Source of the DNA: Calycina herbarum
Lineage: Eukaryota; Ascomycota; Leotiomycetes; Helotiales; Pezizellaceae
NCBI GenBank assembly: GCA_001414485.1
Contig: LLEY01000046.1
Coordinates: 1-64,000, forward strand
DNA: 64,000 nt
Reading direction: 5' to 3'
Below the pieces are notes generated by a model. The model did not search any database. It had not been told where the DNA came from and saw only the letters and a program-made list of their open reading frames with translations. This document shows, in pieces, positions 1 through 13,365 of the stretch. The first letter of the stretch is position 1, and each line of letters starts with the position of its first letter. The position numbers and the translations under genes were made by a program.

Positions 1-567
1 TACTTATATATATATAACTAACTCTTAAAGGGGATAAAATATCTTTATAGACGCTCTTAATAAAGGTATAGCTAAGCTAAGAAAGTACTATCCTAAGAGC
101 AGAGTTCTAGAATCTAAGAATAGAGCTCTATATATAGCTTTAATCTTAGATCCTAGAGTAAGAAAGGAGAGTCTTCTTAGAATCGGTCTTTCTTCTAAAT
201 TTATAATAGATATAAAGAGACATTTAGAGAAGGAATATAAGTTGTAAGTAATCCTTCTTAAATATCTAATAATATATATATATACTAATATTTATCTAGC
301 TTAAAAATAACACTTCTAAATACTAATTTACCTACTAATAAGGCTATAATTAGTCTGAAAAGCTAGGGCCTTTATCTAGAAGAAGAGACTGAAGAATAAA
401 GAAAGAAGAAAGAGGAGAAGGATGAAGATATAGACTTTAAGGATAACTACTTTGTACTTTAGTTATTTATTTCTATTTATAGTATACTACTCAGAGTACT
501 ACTTGAGTAGTCATAAGTAACTACTCTACTCTACTCACACTACTCAGAGTACTACTTGAGTACCTGA
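1..567 (+). mobile_element. hAT-type DNA transposon, 3' part, RIP-degraded
   Basis: A reading frame open from about 44 to 247 reads as the C-terminal part of a hAT transposase. It has a K-L-x-K-Y-Y-P stretch followed by L-Y-x-A-L-I-L-D-P-R, the region just before the dimerisation domain of fungal hAT transposases. Further downstream only AT-rich decayed sequence remains. The likely 3' end lies near 567, where a 24-bp direct repeat (486-509 and 539-562) finishes in a sequence whose complement starts CAGGTACTCAAG, like a hAT terminal repeat. The 5' part is outside the window. Family assignment rests on recognition by eye; the exact end is inferred. Confidence 0.55.
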
Positions 568-1263
568 GTATTCCTTGCTCACACTGATCCAACCACCTCT
601 ACCCTTTCATAAGAAATAACCGACCGCGAAATGAAGGCTAATCACAACTTAATAATCCAACAAATTCCCAATCTCTCCCCTCCAACTACCAAAGTTAACA
701 TAAAACCTTAATCCCTCCTTCAATACCTGAGCCTCAAACATCATCACTTCAAACAAATAAAAAAACACATACCACATATCACTACTAAACCTCAAATAAA
801 CCCCACCTCTCCTACAAGAAAGATTTCTCATACCCCTCCACCCCCTCCTCTCTCACCATACCTATCATATGAAACAACCCCAAAGAAAACGACAACACAA
901 CCTCACAAATTTCCCATAGAAATAAGAGAAGCGAACTGGGGAGCTAAAGAGAGAGGAGAAGAACACGTCGCAAGCATAGAGAATACTACGGCTATAATGC
1001 CTTATAATGGTGCCCTATCCTGGCGTGAGCGCTGTATTTCACTAGACCTCCCCCATGGCTTCAGAGTACCGACGCCGCGAATCAGAAGCAGTTACCGCGT
1101 GTATTCTCTAAGCGTCATATCTACATATGCACCTCAATCCACGTGCTACCTACCCCTCTATCCCCCCTTTTGAGTGGCTGTGTACGGATTATTTTAATGA
1201 GTCTTTTTAGCAGCTTACTGGTGGTTTACTTGCAGAGCAGCAGATTACTAAAAAGAAGGAAAG
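568..1263. other. Intergenic sequence left of the copia element
   Basis: Pyrimidine-rich, low-complexity sequence (600-900) followed by ordinary-composition DNA (900-1263). No frame resembles a known protein and no terminal repeats are seen. The last five bases, CGTAC at 1264-1268, are the left target-site duplication of the copia element. Confidence 0.5.
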
Positions 1264-1268
1264 CGTAC

Positions 1269-1438
1269 TGTTGGTATGACTTGGTCATAAATCTGTCTGG
1301 TTGCATATGCGTATTGTATTCTCTGTGTCTATTCTAGGTACTCGAAGTACGACTATTTATGCTTGTGCTAGCGTGGTACTAGCGTGCTAGTCACGTGGAT
1401 GGATATGAGTCAGAGGCTTATTCACCTATATAACGACA
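1269..1438 (-). repeat. LTR of the copia element (3' LTR in coding orientation)
   Basis: 170 bp, begins TGTTGG and ends ACGACA on the plus strand. It matches 16311-16480 along its whole length. The differences are almost all G-to-A or C-to-T, with the right copy carrying the mutated base. Confidence 0.9.
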
Positions 1439-1679
1439 CTGGCAACTTCCTAAAAGGTAGTAGTCCTCTGTAACGAGAGCGTAGTGCTTAAATCGGTCAT
1501 ATTAATCCATCTATAATCCAACCAATTAAAATCCTCCCTTCGTATCCCTAACTAATAAGAGCGCTCTATCCAGCGTCTTGTTCTAGTAACAAATTCCCTT
1601 TACTTCTACTACTACCACTGTTGTTAATATCTCTTATAACTACTTCGTCTCTCTTAACCTATTCTATAACTTTAATAGT

Positions 1680-2120
1680 AATCTTGTTTATATTAATTAG
1701 CCGGGTTAAAGCATTATAAGCTGTAGCTTTAGTTATAGCGTCTATAGGATTACTATCTCTATCGATCTATTTAACTTCCGATATCTCGCGTCTTTTGTAG
1801 GCTTATCTTAGATATATAATATCGATTATTAAACGCTTCTCCTTAGTAGTGCCAAGCTTTACCAGACACTCGTAAACACCCTTAGAGTCGGTGTAAATAA
1901 CGAGTAGAATCTTAATCTTAAGTATCGATTCTATTATAGATTTAATAACTCCTACTATATCGAAACCGTTACTTAAAGTATATAATTCAGCTACTAGAAT
2001 ACTTCTAGTAACTCTCTTATACTTAGTAGAGGACTAATAGACGATGTTACTATTATTAGCAGCGTCGGCTAATATAATTACGTATCTAATCTAGGAAGTG
2101 TAATCGTCGTTATTTATAAA
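1680..2120 (-). pseudogene. copia RNase H / reverse transcriptase C-terminal remnant
   Basis: The complement can be read through with a few stops as the RNase H segment of a copia polyprotein. It has an acidic E-L-Y motif, a Y-T-D-S-K-x-V-Y-E-C-L-V-K-L-G-T-T block and a terminal D-A-x-T-K-A block. The stops sit where CAG or CGA/TGG codons would change under RIP. This fixes the minus-strand orientation of the element. Confidence 0.75.
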
Positions 2121-2976
2121 AGAGGAATTAGTAAAAAGTATAAGCTTAAGTAAGAAATAATCTAAAGTAATAAACTTAAGTCTACGCTTTATATTCTCTA
2201 TTTACTACTATAGAACCTTGTTTAAAGCTTTAACGTCTTTTAGAAGTAGATTAGTTAACTAGGTAGTAAAAGACAGTATAAAGGCTGCTTCTAGTTATAA
2301 TATAGTTATAAGGTAGGCTCCTCGAGCTTACTATATAATAAATTAATCTCTTATAGTAACGTTATAGCGTATATCCCTATAAGAGCTCTTTAATTCGATC
2401 GATTTAGTACTTACTAGTTTAAGATCCTTAACGTAATCCTAGGTTAAAAGTATTAATCTATCTTTCTAACGTATAATAATGCCTCTATTAAATTTTAAAG
2501 CGTAATCGACTATAAGCTCTTCTCTTTCCTTAGCGTCGAACTTGGCTTCCTTTCTCTTAGTATCTTCTTTCTTAATAAAGGTACTATCTCCTAAGATAAG
2601 TATATTATTAGTTTATAATCTAATAATCCTAAAGTATCTAGTTTTATTAACTAATAGTAGATAAGAATCGAATATTAATTAGGTTATTCTAAGGAATTTA
2701 AGAAGGAATTTATAGTAAGTAGCGAACTAGTATAATCTAGCTTCTAGAATACTATATAATAGTAGTAATATCTTAATTAATAATCTAATCTATTCTAGTA
2801 TATTCTTTAGTAGTTATATAAACTTTCGATAGTGTAGTTATAGCTTACTCTTAGACTAAGTATATACTTAGATAATATTATATAAAAGAAGGTCGAGATA
2901 TAGATATAAAGCTATAATAATAAGGATAATTCTTATACTTATATATTAAATCGTAGACGACTAAGTAAGTACTATC

Positions 2977-3438
2977 TGTCACGAACCACGTGCTAGCACG
3001 TGACGAAGTGAAGTCTAGGCGACGCTCTGACAGGACGAGCACTATTATAACCCTGGAAGGAAGAAAGGATTAGATGTAGTAGAACACGTAATCCTAGGAT
3101 CTTATTATAGTTTTATTACGTGACTCGGTTAGAAGCAGTTAGGTAATAGAGTCTAGTTTTAAGGAGCTCTGGAAATAGAGTCGGACTCTATTTTCGGGAC
3201 TCCTGCTAAGTAGGACTCTAAATATAAACGAAGGTTCTATATAAGACTAGCACGTCTGCTATTAGATAAGAGCTTCGTACTTAACTTTAGTTATTAATCT
3301 TATTATCTTATTTAACATCTTTGATATAAGTAACGAGTTTACTTCTAAGTAAACAACCTAGTATATCTATACTTCTTACTTATATACTAACTTTCGAGAC
3401 TTAGTCATCTTTGTTTAGTTCGTTTAAGTTTTGTTATA
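2977..3438 (+). repeat. 5' LTR of the gypsy element
   Basis: 462 bp, same length as 9625-10086. It keeps CACGTGCTAGCACGTG near its start where the 3' LTR reads CACGTACTAGTACGTA, so this copy is less RIP-mutated. Confidence 0.9.
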
Positions 3439-6400
3439 CTTTAAGCACCTACTTAGAAGTTCAGTCGCTATAGCCCTAGCAACCTCTACAACAGCTAGCC
3501 CGAATACTAGTCGAGTCAACGTTATAAGAACTTCTAGAAGTATAACCAGAAGAACACCTGCTGGTACATAGTTAACTAGGAACGACGACAATGTTAGTAT
3601 ACTAGACACACCTAAGCCCTATAAGGTCGAAGCACTTAAGTCTATTAAAGTTAAGATACTAGATACGTATTATAAGAAGCGAAAGGAACTCGACTTATTC
3701 TTTCTCTAAATAGACATCTACTTTAACTTTAACTCTAATAAGTTTAAAAGCAATTATAACTTATAAACTATCTTTATTATCTCCTATCTTAAAGGAGTAG
3801 TATTAGAATAGGCCTAGCTATACTTAGAGGACTTCTTTAAGAATAAGAATAAAGATAGAAAGATAGAATTAACTAAGATTATATTTAAATCTTAGAGAGG
3901 ATTTAAGACAACTATTAGAAAAGTCTTTAAAGACTTTAATATAATCTAAACAGCTATATATAAGCTTTTAGAATTATACTAGACCGGATTAGTAATAGAT
4001 TATACTAATAAATTTTAATATTATAAAATAAAGTTAGAATAGGATACTATTACTCTTATAGAACTTTTTTATAAAGGATTAAAGATATATATCTATAAAG
4101 AAATAACTAAATAGAATATATAGTTCTTAACTATTATAGGTATAATTAAAGAAGTTATTTAGCTAGATAACTACTTATATAAATTTAGAAAGAGTAACTC
4201 TAGGTATAGAGAAAAGAGTAAAGAGTTAGAGAAGTAGAAGCACTCTTATACTAATAAACATAGTAAGGAGGTAAACGCTATATAGAAGAAAACCTTTCTA
4301 AAGAAAGGAGGACTTTCCTAGGAAGAGCGAAATCGTTAACACAAGTAGAACTTATATTATAATTATAGCCTACTAGGTTATAGAGTAAATAAGTATAGTA
4401 AGAAGAAAGACTCTAAGAGAAAGAAACAAATTAATACTACTATTTAATAATAGGTAGCCTTAACCGATCGTATTAAACTTATAGATAAGGAGCTTAAAGT
4501 ACGAGGATATAGAACCTAGATTGAAAATAATAAAGGAATTAGTAGTATATAAAATACTAATAATAATAAGAATCTACTTCTTAAAGAATATTATAATATA
4601 TAATTAGTAATAGAATCTAAGTAACCTCTTTAAGTAGAATACGAATTACTACTATTAACTAGTTCTTTAGAAATATTAGACTTATCTTCTAGTTTAGAAA
4701 GAGAAATAAAAAATAAAGACTCTAAAGTTAAAGAAACTTAGGCTTTCCTTAAAACTTTTAAATAAGGAAATTAATAGATATATATCGATAACTAGAAACT
4801 AGACTTCTAGAGTTCTTATATAATATAAGGAATTAACCTAACTATCTTAATAACTCTAGTTAGCTTAATTACTAGATAGAAAACTATTAAAGAGAAAGAA
4901 CTAAAACAGAAATAATAACTAATTAAAAAACCTAGCTACTCTAAAGTAAGAGATATATAGAGAATATATAATATTTTAGATAAAACTAGTATATAGATAT
5001 AGTAAGTTCTAATAGGATTTAAGAGACGAATTAAAACCCCTTTCCTTAGAATACTATCTAAAGATGTTAAATTAAAGGAGTTTAAGTAATATATTATAGT
5101 TATATTAATTAGAAATAATAGGCTAGTATTTAGAAAATATAACTTATAATAACTATTTAGTATACTATTCTAGGAATAAAGAGAGCTTAATATAACTAGA
5201 TAGGCTAAAACGGAACTAGAAGAATTATACTATCTATTAATAGAAGAACTATAGTTTATAGAAATAGTTTAAGAAATATTAGTATAATAGATACGATATA
5301 AACTAAGTCTGACTTTAGACTAGTTATTATAAAAGCGGTTTAAAGGAATATTACTAGAACCTACTAGAATAGTAGAATATTATTAGATATACGAAGTAGT
5401 ATTATTAGATAAAGAAGGAGTAGTATTCTTTCCTTAGTCCCGGATTTAGGTAGTTAAGGAAAAGAATTTAAGGAACTATATATTTAAGGTTTATTATATA
5501 AAACTAGAGATAAGTATACTAGAGGCTACTTTAGATTATCTATATATAGAAGAACTATAGTCTATAGAAGCTATTTTAGAAACTAGTTACGAATAGATCT
5601 AATATAATTATAAACGAATACTAAAGCGATTTATAAAGGGAATTCCTAAAACTATAAGAATTATAGAAAATAGATTAGTATATAAGGTAGTATATACTAA
5701 TAAGGAAAGAGTAAGATTCTTTCTATAGTATAAGAATAAGGAGAGAAAGAATTATAATTAAGAAAATCGATCTTTTAAAGTCTAATATATTAAAGTAAAA
5801 TTAAACGCTACTTTAGAAGAAAGACAGTTAATAGTAACTATAGAAATATAAGAGAAGAAGTTATAAGTTATAATAGACTTAGGAGTAATAGGTAACTTTA
5901 TCTCTCTAATAGCTTAAGAGAAGCTAAACGTTTTAATTAAAGGGATAAGACTATATTAATTAGAGGTAGTTAATAGAATAGATATTATATATTAAAATAG
6001 GATTATTAATTAGTAAACTATTCTAATAAAAGTTAATATTAAAGAATACTATTTAGATATATAATTTAATATTATTAAAATAGGAAGTAAGGAAGTAATG
6101 CTTAGTATACTATAGATTTAGGAATATAATCTAGAAATCGACTGGAAAGCTAGAATAATAACCTTTAGTTAATATAAATATATAGGTTTGCGTTTATAAC
6201 TTTAAAGCTAGAACGAGGTTAATACTACCTCTTCTAAAGCGTTAGAACACCTTATCTAGGGTCCTTTATAGGTTAGTAAAAAAGCTGATAACGAAATACC
6301 TATATAGTATAGAGAATTTAGAGCTTTGTTTAAAAACCTAGAAGACTTATAAGCCTTGCTAAAACATTACTTATAAGATTATAAGATTAAATTAAAAGAG

Positions 6401-9100
6401 AGTTATTATCTCTTAAAATAGAAGCTTCGGTTATATAACTAGAAAAGCCTATAGAGAATAGAAAGTTATATAAAAGAAGGTATTAAGAAAGGATATATTA
6501 GAAGATCTAAGTTACTAACTACCTTAAATATACTTATTATTAAAAAGAAAGACGACTTAGATAAAAGAGTATATATTAATTACTAAGAAGTAAATCACGC
6601 TACAGTTAAGGACGCTTATCTACTACTACCTAGCTAATACTTATAAGACAAGTTAGGTAAGATAGTATAATTTATAAAACTAGATTAATAAAACACTTAT
6701 AGACTTATATAGATAAAAGTCGGAGACGAATAGAAGATAGTATTTACTCTACTATTAGGCTTTTATAAATATATAGTTATACTATTTAGACTTTATAATA
6801 TACTAGCTATATATTAGAGATAAAATAATAACATTTTAAGAGATCTTCTAAGAATAATAGTAATCTATTACTTAAATAATATCTTAATTTTCTTAGAAAA
6901 AGAAGAGGAATATAAAAGACACGTTAAAGAGGTTTTATAACAACTTATAAAAGTAAACTCTTAGTTAAAACTCTTAAAATACAAGTTTAAAGTAACTTAG
7001 ATACTTTTCCTAAAATAGGTATTTAGCTTAGAGAAAATAGAAATAGATCTAGTAAAGATCTAAGATATCTTAAACTAGAAATTACTAGAGAATATAAAAG
7101 ATATACAGTCTTTTTTTAGATTTATAAACTTTTACTATCTATTTATCTAAGACTATATAAAGATTACTAAACTAATGTTAATACTAGTTAAGAAGGCTAT
7201 TAAGTTTATTTAGAATAAATAAGTAGAGAATACTTTTTAGAAAATTAAAGTAAGGTTTATAGAAAAACCTATTCTATATAATTTCGACGTAGATAAACCT
7301 AGTATAATTAAAATAGACGCCTTAGATATAGTAGTAGGTATAATTCACTTATAACTAAATAATAAAAGAAAACTTATACCTATTATATATTATTTTAAAA
7401 CGTTTAACCTAGTATAATAAAACTATAGTATTAGCTTTAGAATACTAGAGAATTTATTTATAGCTAGTAAAATACCTAGTTATAGTTTTATCTAACTATA
7501 AAAACCTTAGAACATTTATAATAACTAAGGAACTTATAATAAGATAATTAGCTAGATAGTTAGAGATATTAAGAGGATTTAATATTATTATTTAATATAT
7601 AAAAAGAACGTTAAATACTCGAGCTAATACTCTTAGCTAGAAACCTAGATATAAGAGAAATAAAGAGTATAAAAAGATTATAATCTTAAAAACTCTTAAA
7701 AACAGAGACTTAGTACCTACTATATATAAGATAGTAGTAATAAACAATATCTAGATAAATAAGATTTAGAATATATATAAAGGTTATAACTAGTATATAA
7801 AAGGAAAGCTATAGGTTCCTAGTTTATATACTAAGGAGTTCGTATAGGAATACTACGCTACGCCTGCTTACGGTTACTAAGGAATTCGTAGAACTCTCTA
7901 AAGAATAAGATAATACTACTATATTAATCAGTTATCTACGATAGTTAAGGAAGTAATAGTAGAATATAATACCTATACTAGGAACAAGGCTTTCTACTAT
8001 ACTCTATATAGACAGATAAATACTACTCTAATACTATAGATACCTTAGAAATTAATATCTATAGATTTTATTATTAAATTACTAAAATCTAAAGACCTAA
8101 TAATAAGAGTTAAGTATAACACGATCCTAGTTATTATAGAACGACTTATAAAGTATATGATTTTAATAGTATATATAGAGTTAAGTATAGCTAAGGAATT
8201 AGTATTTATATTCCTTAAAGAAGTAGTCTTAAGATATAGACTATCTAAAGAAATACTCTTAGATAGAGATAAGCTCTTTACCTTAAAATTTTAGATCGCT
8301 TTTATAGAATAATTAGATGTGAAAAGAAAGCTCTCTATAGCTTTTCACTTTTAAATAAATAAAAGAAACGAATAGATAAATTATATAGTTAAAACATACC
8401 TTCGTTACTATATAAACTACTAGTAAGACAACTAGGTAGAACTGCTACTCTTAGCATAGTTTGCCTATAATAGTTTAGTAATAGAAATAATACTTATTAC
8501 ACTATTTTATACTAACTTTAGATATAAGTTATTAGTATATTAAGAACTACTATCTATAACTATTAATAACTAACTTACTCGTGTTTACGTCTTAAAAATT
8601 AAAAGACTATATAAGGAACTTATAGAAGATTTATAATTCATAGCTAAAAGGAACATATACTACTATAATAAACGACATAGTTAGGAGCTAATACTAAAAG
8701 AGGGAGATAAAGTCTACTTAGTATAAAAGAATATTAATATAAAAAGACTAAGTAATAAACTAGATTATAAGAAACTTAGACTATTTAAAATTAAATAAGT
8801 TAAAAGACCTTTAAATTATAAATTAGTATTACTAAAGATAATAAACATCTACCTAGTATTCTATATATCCTTACTTAAACTAATACTACTAGGAGCACTA
8901 CTAGCTCTATTTATAGAAATTCAACTAGTTAATCTAAACACTAAATATAAAGTTAAAAGGATTCTTAATTATAAGATTATTAGAGGCAAAGTTAAGTACT
9001 TAATTAAATAGTTAGACTACTTATATTTAGAAAATATATAAGAACTAAAAAACAACCTTAACTATTACTTAAGAGAACTTTAGAAGTTCTACTAATAAAA
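3439..9100 (+). pseudogene. gag-pol polyprotein remnant of the gypsy element
   Basis: Dense stops prevent translation, but conserved blocks can be read. At about 6868-6990 a V-I-Y-Y-L-x-N-I-L-I-F block aligns with the Ty3 reverse-transcriptase YLDD box, its first aspartate codon region RIP-mutated, followed by the E-E-E-Y-x-x-H-V-x-x-V-L helix. Integrase-like sequence follows around 7800-8500. At about 8935-9095 a chromodomain-like stretch is readable (V-K-R-I-L-N-Y-K, then R-G-K-V-K-Y-L-I-K, then W-to-stop, Y-L-Y). The order and the chromodomain place it with chromoviruses. A protease is expected before the RT, but I could not delimit it. Confidence 0.7.
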
Positions 9101-9624
9101 CCTAAGGCTGCCTAGAACTTAGGACTAGGGTTAGACAGGGATATATCATCGGAAAGTACCTGTTTAACGAAGAGAGCAATCTCGAAGGCGGGAAACTAGG
9201 CAGAAGAGGACTCGAGAGGAGGACTCGAGAGAGGAGGACTCGAGAGAGGAGGACTCGGAGAAGTAATAGAGAATCGTTTACGTATAGGGTCAAAGAAAAA
9301 TCGATATATAGGTTTTCAAGGCCTAGGAACAGAGACGATAAGATAACTAGGACTATTATAGAACCTTTTTAACTAAATATACTTAAAACAGCGAGAGGAT
9401 TTAGAGAGCTCTAGAAGACATCGACAAGACTGTTTATAATAGAAAGAACAAGTCTTAGCCGAACGTTATATAGATTCGATCTATATAGTAAGAGCTAAAC
9501 GCTCTTTTCGTTTAGTATATAAAGAGGACATGTTTATATATAAAGGAAGGTCGATATCTTTCTAATAGACATATTTTAGGTTTATATTCTAGTATAGGGA
9601 CACGCTAGGCTAAGAAGGGGATAG

Positions 9625-10086
9625 TGTTATAAACCACGTACTAGTACGTAACGAAGTAAAGTCTAGGCAACGCTCTAATAGGACGAGCACTATTATAACC
9701 CTAGAAGGAAGAAAGGATTAGATATAGTAGAACACGTAATCCTAGGATCTTATTACAGTTATATTATATAACTTAGTTAGAAGCAGTTAGGTAATAGAGT
9801 CTAGTTTTAAGAAGCCCTAGAAATAGAGTCGGACTCTATTTTCAGGACTCCTGCTAAGCAAGACTTTAAATATAAACGAAGGTTCTATATAAGACTAGCA
9901 CGTCTGCTATTAGATAGGAGCTTTATACTTAACTTTAGTTATTAATCTTATTATCTTATTTAATATCTTTAATATAAGTAACGAGTTTACTTCTAAGTAA
10001 ACAACCCGGCGTATCTATACTTCTTACCTATATACCAACCTTCGAGACTTAGTTATCTTTGTTTAGTTCGTTTAAGTTTCGTTATA
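9625..10086 (+). repeat. 3' LTR of the gypsy element
   Basis: 462 bp, collinear with 2977-3438. Differences are overwhelmingly G-to-A and C-to-T in this copy. Followed directly by the CTATC target duplication. Confidence 0.9.
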
Positions 10087-13000
10087 CTATCTTCTTAGCT
10101 AAATCGTTCTATATATATACTATAAATCGTAACTTTTCAAAGGCTTTATCTATACTATAGAATTTAACTTAGTCGACAAATCGTGAATTAAAAAGATTAG
10201 TACTATCTAGTAACTTATTTAGAGTAATAAACTTTATTACGCCTCTTTTAATTAATCTATTAATCTCTAGTCTATAGGAATTAGTATAATTTATATAAAC
10301 TATACTATTAATCGATATAAATATCTTAATATTAAAGTCTCTAAAATCGTTAAGTTACTAGTAATCTTAAGAAATACTATATATATCGACAACGTATACT
10401 TTAGCTTCTTCTTCTTTAGCTAGCTTCTTTCGAGGTCTTCTACGTCCTCTCTTTAGTAGTAATTCTACAAGTCTTTCTTCTAGATCAGTATCCTAGTCTT
10501 AACTCTAGTCTTAACTATCACTTTATAATATTTTTAAAATTAAGAGCTCTAGCTCTTTAATAATTTTACTAAATCGAGGCTTTACTACTATAGATCGGAA
10601 TCTTATACTACTATTTAATATAATAATAACATTCTTATTTTTAATACTTAAAAGCTAATATAGTCCTATCTATTTACTCTTCTTATTTAGCATCTCTCTC
10701 TAGACCTATACGTTAGATCTAAGAAGTATATTCTTTAGATAATTTAATAGTCTATTATAAGTATTAAAAGTATTATTAACTTATCTCTTAGTATAGTACT
10801 TTATAACTTCTTAAGAAGCTCGCTTAACTATATTAGCTTGTCTAATATTATTAGAAGAAGAGGCGTCCTATTAAGTTATTCGAGAGTAAGCTCTAAATAC
10901 TAGTATAGTAGGAACTAATCTATTTAGTCTAGCCGTGTTATTAATAACCTTAAATACTATCTAAAGAGCTGTCTCTTTTATAAGATCTAAATAGTCTTCG
11001 TATATTACTTAATATACTCGTTATACTAGTCTATAGTATTATTTAATAATTCTAACTAATTAGTATAATTCTACTAGAATACTTTCTACTATACTTCTCG
11101 CAGCTCTTATATATTCGTTGAATTCCTTACTTACGAAGTTAGTTCTAGTATCTATAGTAATAATATCTAGAGGTTCTAAATAGACGTCTATCTAGTATTC
11201 CTTTAACTTATTCTAGACATGCTTTATCTTTATAGTCTTTAACTATCTACTAGCTTAAAAGCAAGTAGCTTCGTCTATAAAGAATATATTAATATATATC
11301 CGAAAGTTAAATATAATATTATTATATAAAGTAAATCGAAAGCGTCTTAGAGACTTTCTATACTTCTAGTATAGCTTATAGTACTTTATAAGGTACTATA
11401 GAATGTTAATATTAACATTATAGCTAGTATACTTAAGAAGTGTCTATAATTTTTATATAGATAGATATTTAAATCGCTTATATAAACAGTATAACTCTTA
11501 CTTACTTAAAAGATAAGAAAACTCTTAAATTATAGTAGATAAAGTATTATCCTATATTATAAAAGGATAACTAAATCGTTATATAACTAAGACTTCGTAT
11601 CTATTACTTATTATAAAGGTATTACTAAGGTTATTAAATATAACTCCTAGTATATCTATATCGTTAAGGCAAAGTAGAAATAGCGTGTCTATATATAGTA
11701 TATAGAATTCGATTAAACTAATTAATATATCTACAAATATTAAGCTAATTAAAGTGCTGATTCTAATACTAAATTTAATATTAATCTTCTAGCTATTATA
11801 AATAGAGGTCTTTTTAATAGTATTAAATATAAGATACTAGTTATAACTGATAGTAGACTTCTTTACAGCTTCTATATCGATTATAATACTAAAGAACTTA
11901 TTATAGTAATATCTCTTAGTACTAGGAACTAAAGTTAAGATTTCCCTATATAGAAGTAGTAGTAATCTACTACTAGCGTGTTCGTATACGAAGCTGGTTA
12001 AGTTATCTATAATATATTAAGCTTCTAAGATAACGATCTCTTTAGATATATCCTTATCCGGCTTAGTACCTTCGTATTCTATAAGATACTATCTATATCT
12101 ATAATAAGAAGGTAGCTTTCTATATCTCTTAGTATATCTAGACTTCTACTTATTCTCCTATTTATTCTAACTTAGCTTAGAGTAATTCGTAGACTAATAA
12201 TTAGGTTTTATATATATTCTATACTTTAAATCAGGTAAGGTATTTACTAGTCGAGTATTTGTATTTAACGTACTTAGTATAGACCGATTTATAGATCTAT
12301 AGAATCCTCTATAGAACTTATTCCCTTTTAATCCTATATTTATTTATAATATTCAGTTTATAAGATTTATATTAGTATTATTATCTTCCTTATCGTCTTC
12401 AGCTATAAATGCTTCTACTTTTAGATATAGGTTCTACTATATACTAAGTACTGATTTAATAGAATAGGTTATAGGCGAAAGCTTCAGCTTCTTTAGTAGT
12501 TTTAATACCGCGTAAGATGCCTCTTCGTATCTATAACAAGCTAGAAGAAGCTTATTAGCGAATTCCTCTTCCTTATACATGTGTTTTAGAAGTCTATACT
12601 TAATCTGTTATAGTCTTCTATATATCTTTTCAAAGACCTTAAGAATAGGCTTATCTAGATACTTTCTCTTATATTCCTTAAGTATAGTATTATTCTATTC
12701 TATTAAGGTGTTCTAGATATAATTAAGGTCCTAGTATTGCTTCTTAAATTTACTATAAAGTACTTTAAAAGTAAGTTCTTTAATAATATCGATAACTTCT
12801 ATATAATAAAATTCCTAGGTATCTCTCTTAAGTATTATAGAAAAAGCCTTCTTATACGCCTTCTTTTGAAGTCTATATATCTAGTATTTATCTATAAACA
12901 CTGCTAGCTTAAGGTCGAGATTCTCTCTCTAGCCTCTAAACTTAATATTATTAGATATATATACTCTTATAAGGTTTCTAAGAGTATATTAATCTCCTTT

Positions 13001-13365
13001 CCTCTTTTATCTTTCGTTAATATCTCTATCTTCTCTATTACTTCTATTATCTCTATTATTATCTAAATCGCTCTCTTTATTATTATCTAGATCCTTATAG
13101 TCTAATTCGTTAGAAGAGCTTTTAGAAGAAGAAGAAGAAGAATTATTAGAAGATTCTAGGTTATACTTTAATAATTTACTCTTCTTCTTTTCTTACTTAG
13201 CTCTCTTAAGTACCTCTAAAAGTAACTTTTTTATTATTAATTTATTACTTAATTTAGAAGGGGTCTTAGAAGAGGTCTTAGATAGTGTCGATTTAGATAT
13301 TATCTTAGGAGCTAGAGTTGCTAGTACCTTCTTTACTAGTGTCTTTAAAGACTTTAATAGTATTA

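Larger units (their letters stand above)
2977..10086 (+). mobile_element. Ty3/gypsy LTR retrotransposon (chromovirus-like), RIP-degraded, nested in copia
   Basis: 462-bp LTRs at 2977-3438 and 9625-10086 begin TGT and end in TA, probably an original CA changed by RIP. They are bounded by the identical 5-bp duplication CTATC (2972-2976 and 10087-10091). The 7110-bp element lies in the opposite orientation to its host copia. Domain remnants run in the Ty3 order on the plus strand: gag, protease, reverse transcriptase, RNase H, integrase, chromodomain. CA and TG dinucleotides are strongly depleted and stops are dense, as expected from RIP. No coding capacity remains. Confidence 0.9.

Noticed and set aside
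9102..9293. 63-codon minus frame with L-L-S-R-V-L repeats
   Set aside because: Arises from a short GGACTCGAGAG tandem repeat between the gypsy pol region and its 3' LTR; not a gene.
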